From positions 1 through 61,506 of the forward strand of contig JAHHIB010000050.1 in NCBI GenBank assembly GCA_019359075.1: 61,506 nucleotides of DNA, read 5' to 3'. The DNA comes from Kalymmatonema hyalinum WJT4-NPBG1 (lineage in GTDB: Bacteria > Cyanobacteriota > Cyanobacteriia > Cyanobacteriales > Nostocaceae). The notes below the pieces were generated by a model. The model was given only the letters and a program-made list of their open reading frames with translations. It searched no databases and was not told where the DNA came from. Of the stretch, positions 1 to 8,753 are shown one piece after another; position 1 is the stretch's first letter, and every line of letters begins with the position of its first letter. Position numbers and translations under genes: made by a program.

Positions 1-232
1 AAACCTTACTGTAGCGACTTTTCGGAAATTTTTATCCTTTCTCTTTTTAAGAAATGAAATGTGGATTGCTCCCACCTTCTTTTGAAGACACAATATTAAA
101 TATTTGTCAATGCGTAAGTCCTATTAATCTTCTTTCTGATATCCTCAGATTTAATGACTTGTTTTTCATAAATGCCCCTACAGTGTCTTTGCATTGATGG
201 TATCATAAAACAAGAAAGGGGGGTGATAACAA
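1..232. other. Left edge; possible 5' flank of an interrupted gene
   Basis: There is no complete gene here. The first codons on the plus strand can be read as KPYCSDFSEIF before a stop at about base 55. This could be the upstream remnant of the gene whose 3' part continues after the TnpB element, but that is a guess because the fragment is so short. A purine-rich tract (about 213-226) lies just upstream of the TnpB start and can serve as its ribosome binding site. Confidence 0.3.
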
Positions 233-1471
233 GTGTTGAAAGCAATTAAAGTCAGGCTATATCCAACTACTGAACAAGAACTTGCCCTAGGGAAATCATT
301 TGGCTGTGCAAGATGGTATTGGAATTATGCACTCAATGCTTGCATTCAACACTATGAGCAAACAGGTAAATCATTACACTTAAGTGTTTATAAAGCTTAT
401 CTGCCTACTCTAAAAGTAGAGAACCCTTGGCTAAAGGAAGATTGCTACTCATCTGTTTTGCAATGTGTAGCTATTAATTTGGACAAAGCATATAAAAACT
501 TTTTTGCTGGACGTGCTAAATTCCCTAAGTTTAAATCAAAACACCAGAGGCAATCTATTCAATATCCCCAAAATGTAAAAGTAGTAGGTAACTTGCTTAG
601 CATCCCCAAAATTGGAGAAGTAAAAGCTGTATTGCATAGATCAATTGAAGGAAAGCTAAAAACAGTCACAATAAGCAAGACCCCTACAGATAAATACTTC
701 GCTTCAATATTATGTGAAGTGAAAAGTGACGTCGAGACGCCCTGGCAGGGCGTCTGTACAATAGGGGGTAAAACTATTGGTATTGACTTAGGATTGAAAG
801 ATTTTGCTATTGTTCATGATGGCAGTGAGGTACAAAAGCATTCTAATCCAAAGCACTTGAGGCGACATGAGAAAAATTTAGCACGCAAGCAGAAGAAATT
901 CGCTCGTAAAGTCAAAGGGAGTAATTCACGAAATAAATATAAAAAGTTGGTAGGTAAGGTATACGAGAAAGTATCAAATTCCCGTCAAGACTTCTTACAT
1001 AAGTTAAGTAGGAAGCTTGTAAACGAAAGTCAAGTTATTGTTGTGGAGAATCTTCACATCAAAGGGATGATACAAAATAGAAAGCTAGCAAAATCAATAT
1101 CCGATGTCGGCTGGGGAATGTTTGTTAACTTCCTGGATTACAAGTTGAAAGCGAAGGACGGTCAACTTGTAGAGATAGGAAGGTTTTTCCCTAGTTCCAA
1201 AACTTGTTCGTCCTGTAGTCACGTTATTGATGAATTACCACTTCTTATGCGTGAGTGGGATTGTCTCAAGTGTGGGACTCATCATGATCGGGATGGGAAC
1301 GCCGCATTGAACATAAGGAATCAAGGGATTCGGATATTGCAAACGAATGGCGGAGGGAACCCCGTTATTGCTGATGGAGGCTGTGTAAGACCACCTACTC
1401 GTAAGGGCAAGGGGCAACGGTCAATGAAGTCAGAAGCCCACACCGTACCCGTAAGGGTCGGTGTTGGGTAG
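233..1471 (+). CDS. tnpB: TnpB/OrfB RNA-guided nuclease of an IS200/IS605-type element
   Basis: This 412-residue protein has the TnpB layout. It has an N-terminal OrfB helix-turn-helix region (KAIKVRLYPT), then a split RuvC domain with first catalytic Asp in GIDLGLKDFA, Glu in VVENLHIKG and last Asp in HDRDGNAALNI. A four-Cys zinc finger (CSSC, then CLKC) sits between the last two motifs. All catalytic positions are present, so it may be active. No tnpA transposase lies nearby, so the element is of the solo IS1341 type. The start is GTG at 233 or TTG at 236, behind a purine-rich tract. Members of the family use an omega-RNA from the element's right end, and a conserved hairpin overlaps the 3' end of this gene. 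Confidence 0.9.
   Translation: MLKAIKVRLYPTTEQELALGKSFGCARWYWNYALNACIQHYEQTGKSLHLSVYKAYLPTLKVENPWLKEDCYSSVLQCVAINLDKAYKNFFAGRAKFPKFKSKHQRQSIQYPQNVKVVGNLLSIPKIGEVKAVLHRSIEGKLKTVTISKTPTDKYFASILCEVKSDVETPWQGVCTIGGKTIGIDLGLKDFAIVHDGSEVQKHSNPKHLRRHEKNLARKQKKFARKVKGSNSRNKYKKLVGKVYEKVSNSRQDFLHKLSRKLVNESQVIVVENLHIKGMIQNRKLAKSISDVGWGMFVNFLDYKLKAKDGQLVEIGRFFPSSKTCSSCSHVIDELPLLMREWDCLKCGTHHDRDGNAALNIRNQGIRILQTNGGGNPVIADGGCVRPPTRKGKGQRSMKSEAHTVPVRVGVG
1437..1468 (+). ncRNA. Right-end hairpin of the TnpB element (omega-RNA 3' part)
   Basis: CCCA-CACCG-ACCC pairs with GGGT-CGGTG-TGGG around a GTAA loop, with single-base bulges. It lies inside the last codons of tnpB and ends at the stop codon. IS200/IS605 right ends carry such a subterminal hairpin, which is also the 3' part of the omega-RNA. 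The second TnpB copy in this window has a matching hairpin with a TAAC/GTTA loop at 23342-23364. Confidence 0.6.
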
Positions 1472-1792
1472 TTCACTTTTTCACTGTTAATTGCACAAAA
1501 GGCAATTGCACGCGGTGATGTTGCTTATGCAGCAGGTTGCTGTTTCCGCAGCGTGGCCTGCATCAATCAAGTGTTATTTGCACTCAATGAAGATTACTTG
1601 TTGAATGAAAAGGGTGCAGTGGCAGTTGCCAACACGTTTGCTATCTGTCCACAGGATTATCAACTAAGGGTTGAGTCAGTGTTTGCTCTGTTAACTGCTG
1701 ATGCAAAATCAATAACGGAGGCGATCGCAATCCTTGAAGCAATTGAGCATGATTTGAGTCAGTGGTATGGAAATCGTCGATTAGTTGTGTGA
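1472..1792 (+). pseudogene. 3' fragment of a gene interrupted by the TnpB element
   Basis: Immediately after the tnpB stop an open frame continues without its own good start: FTFSLLIAQKAIARGD, then AACCF, then a helical region to the end at 1792. An internal GTG at 1553 could start a 79-residue product, but conserved-looking sequence extends upstream right up to the element edge. This points to a gene cut by the insertion. The helical composition (LNEDYLLNEKGA, ITEAIAILEAIEHDL) resembles the C-terminal helical domain of nucleotidyltransferase-like proteins. That family assignment is tentative. Confidence 0.5.
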
Positions 1793-1871
1793 TATCTAAA
1801 GTTCATTAACGCAGGAGTATTTGAGCGGATTTGCTACACTGTATCTTTGACTAATCTGCAAGCCTGTTTCT

Positions 1872-3002
1872 TTAGGACAAGAATGACAGCACCTCTTGCA
1901 AGAAGCGATCGCGCCCTCGCTCAGGACGGTCAAGAAACAAGTAATGTGTGCCGTCTTTTATCGTTACTGTTTTGAGCTTTGACGCTTTCACTAACTCGGC
2001 TTGTAGCGCCTTAAGGTCTGTAGGTCTTGACCAGAAATCCCGCTCACCTCGAATGACAAGTGTAGGCACAGTAATATCTGCAGCTGACCAATATTTTTGA
2101 CCACGCGCGAGGTTATAACTTTCCAATCGATATGCGCTAGGAATTCGCAAACTGGACGGCTGACGAGAGTTGCTTGTTGGGTCACTTGCCAGTGCGGCTT
2201 GCTGATAAGCTTGCGCCACTACTGGATCACGCCATTGATTCTTATCTGCCACAGGAATTGTTTTATTCCATTGAGCTACCAGTCCAGAAGCCGTGGTCAG
2301 TCGATACGCTCCTGCACTTTTGTCAAACTCTCCTGGTCGAGCTGGGTTCTCGAAGCTCTTGCCGAGTTCCCACGGTGCTTTCACGCCGTAAAGACTGTTA
2401 AGTATCACTAAGTGACTCACGTTATCATTGTTGCGGCTGGTGTACATGCCCGCCCAGTGTCCTCCTGTTGCCCAACCAACAAGCGCCACCTTACGTCCTG
2501 ATTCACGTTGCCGAATCCAGTTTACTACCGCGCTAATATCTTGTACTGCTTCAAAAGAGGTGACGGCTGGGAGATTTTGCTGAGGTAATTGATTAAGCGC
2601 CCTGGGACGAGTGGATTGTTCCCATCCTCGTACATTCATGAGATAGACAGGATGTCCAGCTTGTGCTATGTCTGCTGCAACTGAATATCCAGGGATATCA
2701 ATATCAAATGATGTTACACTGCCTGGTCCACCACCGTGAATCAGTAAAACGGGTACACGAGCATTATTTGAAGGACTATTAAATTGCACCTTGCGGACAA
2801 AAATTTGAATGCCAGGGTCACTATTGACAAAATTATCTTCCCGGGTCACTTGAGCGTTCAGGGATGTTACTTGGCTTGTCATTTGAATTGGTTTGGTTAG
2901 GTTTTGTGCTTGTATCTGACTACACGAGAAAGTCAGTGTAGTTGACAGGAGTGCAATCGTTAAAGCTTTCAAACCATGTATTGTTAAATGCTGTTTTTTC
3001 AT
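1872..3002 (-). CDS. Secreted alpha/beta hydrolase-fold protein lacking the nucleophilic serine
   Basis: This 376-residue protein begins with a signal peptide (hydrophobic residues 11-27; FSC at 25-27 could be a lipobox). It then has an alpha/beta hydrolase fold: an HGGGPG oxyanion-hole motif at 89-94, an acid motif RGERDFW near 315 and a His motif GTHYLF near the C-terminus. The nucleophile elbow reads G-W-A-T-G at 176-180, so alanine 178 replaces the expected serine. Hydrolysis by the usual mechanism is therefore doubtful. It is transcribed divergently from the LysR gene at 3257, which is its likely regulator. Confidence 0.8.
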   Translation of the reverse strand: MKKQHLTIHGLKALTIALLSTTLTFSCSQIQAQNLTKPIQMTSQVTSLNAQVTREDNFVNSDPGIQIFVRKVQFNSPSNNARVPVLLIHGGGPGSVTSFDIDIPGYSVAADIAQAGHPVYLMNVRGWEQSTRPRALNQLPQQNLPAVTSFEAVQDISAVVNWIRQRESGRKVALVGWATGGHWAGMYTSRNNDNVSHLVILNSLYGVKAPWELGKSFENPARPGEFDKSAGAYRLTTASGLVAQWNKTIPVADKNQWRDPVVAQAYQQAALASDPTSNSRQPSSLRIPSAYRLESYNLARGQKYWSAADITVPTLVIRGERDFWSRPTDLKALQAELVKASKLKTVTIKDGTHYLFLDRPERGRDRFLQEVLSFLS

Positions 3003-3094
3003 TGCTTACCTCGTTTGGTGCAACCACAAAGCTTGAAAAAAGGTTAGTAGCGAAAATTACAAATTAGACTGCTTTATCCATCAAGAGATTGCTG

Positions 3095-3132
3095 CGATGC
3101 TCCTAGAGGGAGCCGCCCTCTGGGAGCATCGC
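3095..3132. repeat. HIP1-associated intergenic hairpin repeat
   Basis: GCGATGCTCC and GAGGG pair with CCCTC and GGAGCATCGC in the divergent intergenic region between the hydrolase and LysR genes. It runs into further repeat sequence (CCTACGGCGGACGCTGTGC) ending in a HIP1 site. Similar GC-rich words recur at 7021-7060, 24760-24790 and inside the protease gene at 60932. Confidence 0.6.
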
Positions 3133-3256
3133 CTACGGCGGACGCTGTGCGCGATCGCTAAATCTGCAGCGCCTTACTTACCAGAGTAAAAATCCTAATT
3201 AAATATGTCCAATATAATTTTTGTTTTAGACTAATATCTAAAAAGTATTAAACTAG

Positions 3257-4147
3257 ATGGAACTTCGACATCTGCGTTATTTTGTGACTGTGGCGGAGGA
3301 ATTGCACTTTGGTCGAGCAGCTCAACGATTACAGATTGCTCAACCGCCACTAAGTCAGCAAATTCGCCAACTGGAGGAAGAGTTGGGTGTTCAACTTTTT
3401 CACCGCACTAAGCGCAGTGTTCAATTAACCGAAGCAGGACAGCTATTTCTAGAGGAAGCCAGTCAGATTCTCACACGAGCTGAGCAAGCAATCCAAATCG
3501 TTCAACGAGCTGATCGAGGTGAAACTGGTCGTTTGACGTTAGGCTTTGTGGGGTCTGCAACTTACAGCGTTCTTCCAGTCATTTTGAAAGTTTTTCGCAG
3601 ACGGTTTCCAGAGGTTCTTCTAAGCTTGCATGAGATGACGACAACTCAACAGGTTCAAGCGCTGCATGAAGACCGAATTCATCTGGGTTTTGTTCGTCCC
3701 CCCATATATGAGCAGGAACTGATGATTGAGTCGATTTTAAAAGAGCCATTTGTAGCGGTGCTACCAGAGTTCCATCGCTTGGCAAATGAAACGCAAATCT
3801 CGCTGCTTACGCTAGCCAATGATCCCTTCATTTTGTTCCCACGTTATTTGGGATCGGGTTTTTATGACCAAATTGTGAATATGTGCCAACAAGTAGGTTT
3901 CCAACCTCAAGTCGCACAGGAAGCAATTCAAATGCAAACAATTATCAGCTTGGTTGCAGCAGAGTTGGGAGTTGCTTTAGTCCCTGCGTCTGTGCAAAAT
4001 CTTCAACGAGTTGGGGTTGTCTACAAAGCTTTGGCAGAATCAACTTCACAGGTAGAATTGGCGATGATTTGGCGACCAGATAAGATATCGTCTGTCTTAC
4101 AAAAGTTTTTAGAAGTGACCAGACAAGTAGCTAGCTCTGGGGTTTGA
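3257..4147 (+). CDS. LysR family transcriptional regulator
   Basis: This is a 296-residue LysR regulator of normal length. The N-terminal winged helix-turn-helix (residues 1-60) contains MELRHLRYFVTVAEELHFG, then RAAQRLQIAQPPLSQQI and ELGVQLFHRTKR. The rest is the co-inducer-binding domain, with the usual GRLTLGFVGS opening near residue 92. It is divergent from the hydrolase gene at 1872-3002 with 254 bp between them, the classic layout for a LysR regulator and its target. The inducer is unknown. Confidence 0.92.
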   Translation: MELRHLRYFVTVAEELHFGRAAQRLQIAQPPLSQQIRQLEEELGVQLFHRTKRSVQLTEAGQLFLEEASQILTRAEQAIQIVQRADRGETGRLTLGFVGSATYSVLPVILKVFRRRFPEVLLSLHEMTTTQQVQALHEDRIHLGFVRPPIYEQELMIESILKEPFVAVLPEFHRLANETQISLLTLANDPFILFPRYLGSGFYDQIVNMCQQVGFQPQVAQEAIQMQTIISLVAAELGVALVPASVQNLQRVGVVYKALAESTSQVELAMIWRPDKISSVLQKFLEVTRQVASSGV

Positions 4148-4360
4148 GTAAACTACTCACTCCCTTTTGAGTAGATTACTTATCCTCTTCTAAGAAAACA
4201 GAATGGTTTGTTTTATCCATCATCAGCGATTGTGCTTAGCGCAGTGGGCGAAGCCCAATCGCCCATCTCCCCGCCAGATTGTAGTTCAAACTAAACGGAT
4301 TCGACTCGTCTAGAGTACCACAAAGGAAATCCTTCATACCCTTCATCGGGCTGTTGGAAG

Positions 4361-4391
4361 CCCTCACCATAATCTTTGATTATGGTGAGGG
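4361..4391. terminator. Bidirectional terminator-like hairpin
   Basis: CCCTCACCATAATC (4361-4374) pairs perfectly with GATTATGGTGAGGG (4378-4391) between the convergent LysR and DJ-1 genes. There is no clear U-tract, so it could also be a dispersed repeat. AATCAAAGATTATGGTGAG occurs again near 24735. Upstream, another small hairpin (GGGCGAAGCCCAATCGCCC, about 4248-4266) lies in the same gap. Confidence 0.5.
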
Positions 4392-4401
4392 AGTATGTCA
4401 C

Positions 4402-4457
4402 TTAGCTTTCCTAATTCAGCCAGCGCTTCTAAAGGTTCAGTCTAGCTGCTACTTGCT
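4402..4457. repeat. Direct repeat, copy 1 (3' end of DJ-1 gene)
   Basis: This stretch covers the last codons and stop of the DJ-1 gene plus about 27 bp beyond. It recurs in the same orientation at 6132-6187 with only about six mismatches and no gap. The two copies bracket the DJ-1 and AraC genes. Confidence 0.8.
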
Positions 4458-5124
4458 TAGACTCTGCTAGCGTTGCAGCAACAAGTCCTGCGCCTGCTTG
4501 TTTCACTTGTTCTGTCACTACGCCTGCTGTTTCTGGAGAACCAGCATTAAACGGTGGATCTGGGTTGTATTCCAGTATGAGTTGCACGAATTTGGCAGTC
4601 TCTTCGCCGTAAAGGGCAGCAGCAACAGTTAGTCCAAAATCAATGCCTGCAGTCACACCACCGCCAGAGATACGGTTGCGGTCAACGACAACGCGTTCAG
4701 TACTCACTTCAACTCCCATCTGTGCCAGGCAATCCCGAAACATCCAGTGACAGGCAGCTTTATAGCCTTGAAGTAAACCTGCTGCTGCTAGAATCAACGA
4801 TCCCGTACAAACTGAAGTGATGTATTGAGCGTTTTTTGCCTGTTCTTTCAGAAATGTTAGTACTTCGGAATCGCGCATCATTTCCACAGTTGCCATACCA
4901 CCACCCGGAACGCAAATGACATCTAACGGTGGACAATCGGCAAACGTGGTGGTCGGCTGGAGTATCAGACCTCCCATGTCTTTAACTGGCTCCAAAGTTT
5001 TCCAAACCAGGTAGACATGAGTACCGGGCAAGGTGGAGAACACTTGGTATGGTCCAGTAGCATCTAGTTGGGTGAGTTCAGGATAGATGAGCAAACCGAT
5101 TTTGTATTGAGTTGAGTTAGTCAT
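4429..5124 (-). CDS. DJ-1/PfpI family protein, isonitrile hydratase-like
   Basis: This 231-residue protein has a class I glutaminase-like (DJ-1/PfpI) fold. The nucleophile elbow is SVCTGS with Cys106, and Asp21 in QLDATGPYQVF matches the acidic residue used by isonitrile (cyclohexyl-isocyanide) hydratases. VPGGGM near 73 is the glycine loop. ISGGGVTAGID is also typical of that subgroup. It lies 92 bp downstream of, and in the same orientation as, the AraC regulator at 5217-6107, so the two probably form a unit. A DJ-1-like sensor domain is often fused to AraC domains; here the two are separate. Confidence 0.85.
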   Translation of the reverse strand: MTNSTQYKIGLLIYPELTQLDATGPYQVFSTLPGTHVYLVWKTLEPVKDMGGLILQPTTTFADCPPLDVICVPGGGMATVEMMRDSEVLTFLKEQAKNAQYITSVCTGSLILAAAGLLQGYKAACHWMFRDCLAQMGVEVSTERVVVDRNRISGGGVTAGIDFGLTVAAALYGEETAKFVQLILEYNPDPPFNAGSPETAGVVTEQVKQAGAGLVAATLAESKQVAARLNL

Positions 5125-5216
5125 CTTGTCACATATTTGTTTCTACTAGCCTCACTGTAGGCAAACATAGACGTGGTTTCTTGTATATTTTTGAGATTCT
5201 TCTTAGTAAATTCTTG

Positions 5217-6107
5217 CTATTGAGAGCGCATAACTTTTGGAGTGATACCAACCAAACGCTTGAAGTGCTTGGTAAAATGGCTTTGGTCTGCGAAGCCGCA
5301 CGCAATGCCAATTTCAACAATACTTAACTCCCTATTTTTCAACAAGAGCTTTGCTCGTTCTATCCGCTGTTGGGTCAAATATTTATGGGGAGTCATACCA
5401 ATTGATTGTTTGAATAAATGGCAAAAATAATACTGACTTACTCCCACAACTTCAGCAATGTCTGCTAACTTGATATTTTGCTCCAGATGTGCATTGATGT
5501 AGTCAATTGCGACTTTTAACCTGTGCTTACCAAGACCATCTCCATACTCTCTGATGACAGGTTTGCGGTTAGCGTATGCTTGAAGCAGACGAACTGCCAG
5601 CATTGTGGCGGCTCCTTCACCAAAAAGCCTACCTGTGTTGCATCCCGCTTCAATCTCTGCTTTGAGTGCTTTTGCTATGTGCTGGATGATGGGGTCAATA
5701 ATGGAAAATTGTGGGATGAATTCGATAACATCTCCCTTCACTGATTCATAAGCTACTTTCTCGACAAACTTGGGACAAAGGGTAACTATCAAGAACTCTC
5801 CCTCTCTGTCCCAGCTTAATCTCTGGTTAACATAAGCAGGAGTCAGCTGAATGACACCATTGTCTACTAGCTGACTGCTGAATTTGCCATCCATTCGGGC
5901 TTCAAATTGGAATTGATTGTGGGCGATCGCCAAGACATGATCAGTCAAACAGTGTTCAGGAATCGAATGAGCGGGATGACGATAGTGAATTATGCTGACG
6001 CTTTCCCATCCTGCTTGTTGACTTGACAAGATAGGAGCTTGAGGCAAAATTTGCAGAGATTCTTCCTGTTTGGTCAAATTAACGAGAAGCGTTTTGCTAT
6101 CAGTCAT
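5217..6107 (-). CDS. AraC family transcriptional regulator
   Basis: This is a 296-residue AraC/XylS regulator. The C-terminal double helix-turn-helix (about 195-295) shows LADIAEVVGVSQYYFCHLFKQ, then the second helix pair and the signature ELSIVEIGIACGFADQSHF followed by FKRLVGITP. The N-terminal 180 residues are a sensor domain with no recognised ligand. It is cotranscribed in direction with the DJ-1 gene downstream. Both lie between two copies of a direct repeat. Confidence 0.92.
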   Translation of the reverse strand: MTDSKTLLVNLTKQEESLQILPQAPILSSQQAGWESVSIIHYRHPAHSIPEHCLTDHVLAIAHNQFQFEARMDGKFSSQLVDNGVIQLTPAYVNQRLSWDREGEFLIVTLCPKFVEKVAYESVKGDVIEFIPQFSIIDPIIQHIAKALKAEIEAGCNTGRLFGEGAATMLAVRLLQAYANRKPVIREYGDGLGKHRLKVAIDYINAHLEQNIKLADIAEVVGVSQYYFCHLFKQSIGMTPHKYLTQQRIERAKLLLKNRELSIVEIGIACGFADQSHFTKHFKRLVGITPKVMRSQ

Positions 6108-6131
6108 GCTAGAACTCAGTTTCCCATTTAT

Positions 6132-6187
6132 TTAGCTTTCCTAATTCAGCCAGCACCTCTTAAGGTTCAGTCTATCTGCTATTTGGC
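6132..6187. repeat. Direct repeat, copy 2
   Basis: This second copy of the 4402-4457 sequence overlaps the 3' end of the broken gene at 6172-7195. Reading the minus strand gives a decayed version of the DJ-1 gene end, in another frame from the host ORF. This suggests a duplicated gene tail or a recombination scar. Confidence 0.75.
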
Positions 6188-7195
6188 TTAACATGATAAA
6201 CATGATATTTGACGGCTTGCAGGAGACGAGTTTGTACTTTTTCTCCTGTGTTGACATTCAAAACTGATGAATTGGCAGGAAGTTTGAAGTCAAAATTCTG
6301 GAAAGCCCAGAGAACTTGGTGACTGTCTGCACGATACACAACACCTTTCTCATCAGGTAGAATTTCGCGGTTAATCATCAAATCGTTGACCTGATTGAAG
6401 ACCTTTAGCTGTGATATGTGCCAATCAGTTGGTCGGTCGAAATCACCACGATTATTGAAATTGAAGCTCAGTTGGTTGCGCTGGACGCCCCAGTAAATGT
6501 CCCACATTGTCCGGTAAGCCAACCCACGGAAGAAGATGTCGTCAGGATTGCTACCTGCTTTTTGTAAAGCTGGTGTATCAAAAATAGCAATGCATTCCGC
6601 CCACAATGGCAAACTATTTGCGATCGCCAAGGTTGCGTGTCACTGGACGGATTTCCAGCCGCAAGGTAGTATCACTGGCTGGTTGAGGTTCAGCAGTCCA
6701 ATCAACCGTGTTGTAACGATTGCGAACGCTATGAACCATCCAATCCATAAGACCACCTTCGCGATAGTCCATTGACAATTCAAGTATCGCGGATTGATTT
6801 GTGATTTGCTGTTGCGTGATAGTGTAATTGCAAAAAGTGACTGCATTAGGATTACGAATTTCTACAAACATTGGTCTTCTTGCACTACGCAAGGGAAAAT
6901 TACCAGCTGCAATCCGACCAAAGCCCAAAAATTCGTTGTCTCGTGTCACCAGTTCTAAAGAAATACCATTGGTAAACTTGATTACCCTACTATTAGATTG
7001 GCTAGGTATATTTTGTTGCGATACGCCTAAAGGCGTCTGCGCTCCGCGCGATCGCTTTGGTACCGCTGCTGTAGGTAACAACTTATGGCAAATTCCCACT
7101 GCACCGCCAAAAGCTGCTGACAGCGTCCCAATTACGAACCCACGACGGTTAATGTTTAAGTATCGATATATCCATTTAGATGAATGACGTGTCAT
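6172..7195 (-). pseudogene. Frameshifted Tat-exported protein of unknown function
   Basis: Two minus-strand frames overlap at 6614-6630 and read as one broken gene. The upstream part starts best at 7195 (MTRHSSKW) and has a twin-arginine signal, NRRGFVIG, followed by a hydrophobic stretch. It is soluble after that, with a beta-rich sequence ending in LEIRPVTRNLGDR, then a stop. The second frame begins at that HIP1 site and continues with WAECIAIF, WDIYWG and RGDFDRPTDWH to 6172. A repeat-like insert (KRSRGAQTPLG, 7023-7060) ending in a HIP1 site interrupts the region after the signal peptide. The function is not recognised. If the stop is read through or is a sequencing error, the product would be roughly 335-340 residues. 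Confidence 0.6.
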
Positions 7196-7351
7196 GAGTT
7201 CCAATAATCTTTTGGCTTTAAGTTTGTATAGGCTGATTATATCGACATAAATTGCCACAAATCCGGCATAAATAACCAAAAAATTAATATATTATTACTT
7301 CGTGGGAAACTTATAAACCAAGATTGTCTCTATTAATTCTAATAACTGCCG

Positions 7352-7600
7352 CCTTACAACGTGTTTCCCCACCTGTTTTTGTTATATCTGCTGGTCACTT
7401 GTGGCTGGTTCTTTTTGCAAAGGCTTCGCTCTCCAAGAATTGTTGTGGAAATGCGCCAAGGAATTGAAGAAATTCACACAAGATTCAACGACAGGGAAAA
7501 GCTTTAATTTCAATTGGGATTAGGTGCGTTTATTTTGGTGGAAAGTGGCATCTTGACTTTACTGCCTCTAGTTTTAAGAGAATTATCGCTTTCTCTGTGA
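7352..7600 (+). pseudogene. Remnant of a membrane-protein gene with an in-frame stop
   Basis: One plus-strand frame stays open for 83 codons apart from a single TAA at 7505-7507. Before it: YNVFPHLFLLYLLVTCGWFFL (a membrane segment), then RQGIEEIHTRFNDREKL. After it: LGLGAFILVESGILTLLPLVL (another membrane segment), then RELSLSL and TGA. No start codon with a ribosome site is visible. It looks like a decayed two-helix or C-terminal membrane-protein fragment; the family is not recognised. Confidence 0.45.
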
Positions 7601-7655
7601 ATGCTGCAAATAAATAAACCTCTTGTAAAAGTCAATTTAATGAAAATAAAACCAC

Positions 7656-7712
7656 ATAACCACAGATGCAGAGATAATTAACTAGTGTTAATCTCTGTGC
7701 ATCTGTGGTTAT
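7656..7712. repeat. Inverted repeat, about 20-bp arms
   Basis: ATAACCACAGATGCAGAGAT (7656-7675) pairs with the complementary arm at 7691-7712 (one extra base), with an AT-rich 15-bp loop. It lies between the dead membrane-protein gene and the TauE gene. It is probably a dispersed palindromic repeat. The remaining stretch to 7915 is AT-rich and shows nothing else. Confidence 0.75.
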
Positions 7713-7915
7713 AAATATTCACTCATCATACTTTTGCAAGAAGTTTAATAGAATGGGGTAGTGCTGAAAGTTATGAAAACTTGAAATTTCGTTTTCAGCC
7801 ACCTAGCACAAAAACAATTAATCAAGTACCATAAGTATGAAAATAGAAATTCTATTTATCGGCATATAAATATCATTATTTATTTAATACCATATATAAA
7901 ATAGAGGAATAAAAT

Positions 7916-8752
7916 TTGAATATTCTAGAGTTTTCTTTACTAGTTTGGGTTGGGTCATTGACCGCAGGCTTTTTAGGAGCGCTCACTGGTTTAGGGGGTG
8001 GAGTTGTCATTGTCCCGTTATTAGTTTCAGTCTTTGGAGTTGATATCCGCTACGCTGTTGGTGCTTCCTTGGTGTCTGTCATTGCGACTTCCCTAGGTGC
8101 GGCATCTACATATATTAAGCAAGGCTACACGAATTTGCGATTGGGAATGTTTCTAGAAGTCGCAACAACAATCGGAGCTTTAATAGGAGCAATGATAGCC
8201 ACTTTTATTTCTGTCAAAGCATTGTCCATCGTCCTTGCTGTTGTTCTACTTTATTCGGCTTTCCTGTCACAACAACCCAAACTCGACAACCTTGAAAGCG
8301 AGTCACCTGACCCCACAGGAACTTATTTACAACTCAATGGTACTTACCCAACTCCTGAGGGAGTGATGTCTTACCAAGTTCATTCTGTCCCCGGTGGGTT
8401 TAGCGTGATGTTAGTCGCTGGAGTTCTTTCTGGGTTACTTGGCATTGGTTCGGGAGCATTTAAAGTCTTAGCGATGGATCAAATTATGCGTATCCCGTTC
8501 AAAGTTTCTACAACCACCAGTAATTTTATGATTGGCGTCACCGCAGCCGCATCAGCAGGAGTTTACTTAGCGCGTGGTTACATTGATCCAGGACTATCGA
8601 TGCCGGTGATGTTGGGAGTATTGCCTGGTGCTTTTTTGGGGGCGCAAGTCCTGGTAGGAGCCAAAACTCAAACTTTGAGAATTATCTTCTCTCTTGTGCT
8701 AGTGGTCATGGCGTTCAAGATGGTTTACAACAGTTTAATCGGGGGGCTTTAG
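7916..8752 (+). CDS. TauE/SafE family sulfite/anion exporter
   Basis: This 278-residue polytopic membrane protein has the duplicated TauE/SafE half-repeats. The first has GLGGGVVIVPLL near residue 27 and the second has GIGSGAFKVLAMDQ near 178, each starting a bundle of helices. The family (DUF81) exports sulfite, sulfoacetate or related organic anions, or acts in their uptake. The start is TTG at 7916 with AGAGG 13 bp upstream. The DUF1634 gene follows after a single base, a frequent pairing, so they form an operon. Confidence 0.88.
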   Translation: MNILEFSLLVWVGSLTAGFLGALTGLGGGVVIVPLLVSVFGVDIRYAVGASLVSVIATSLGAASTYIKQGYTNLRLGMFLEVATTIGALIGAMIATFISVKALSIVLAVVLLYSAFLSQQPKLDNLESESPDPTGTYLQLNGTYPTPEGVMSYQVHSVPGGFSVMLVAGVLSGLLGIGSGAFKVLAMDQIMRIPFKVSTTTSNFMIGVTAAASAGVYLARGYIDPGLSMPVMLGVLPGAFLGAQVLVGAKTQTLRIIFSLVLVVMAFKMVYNSLIGGL

Positions 8753-8753
8753 A

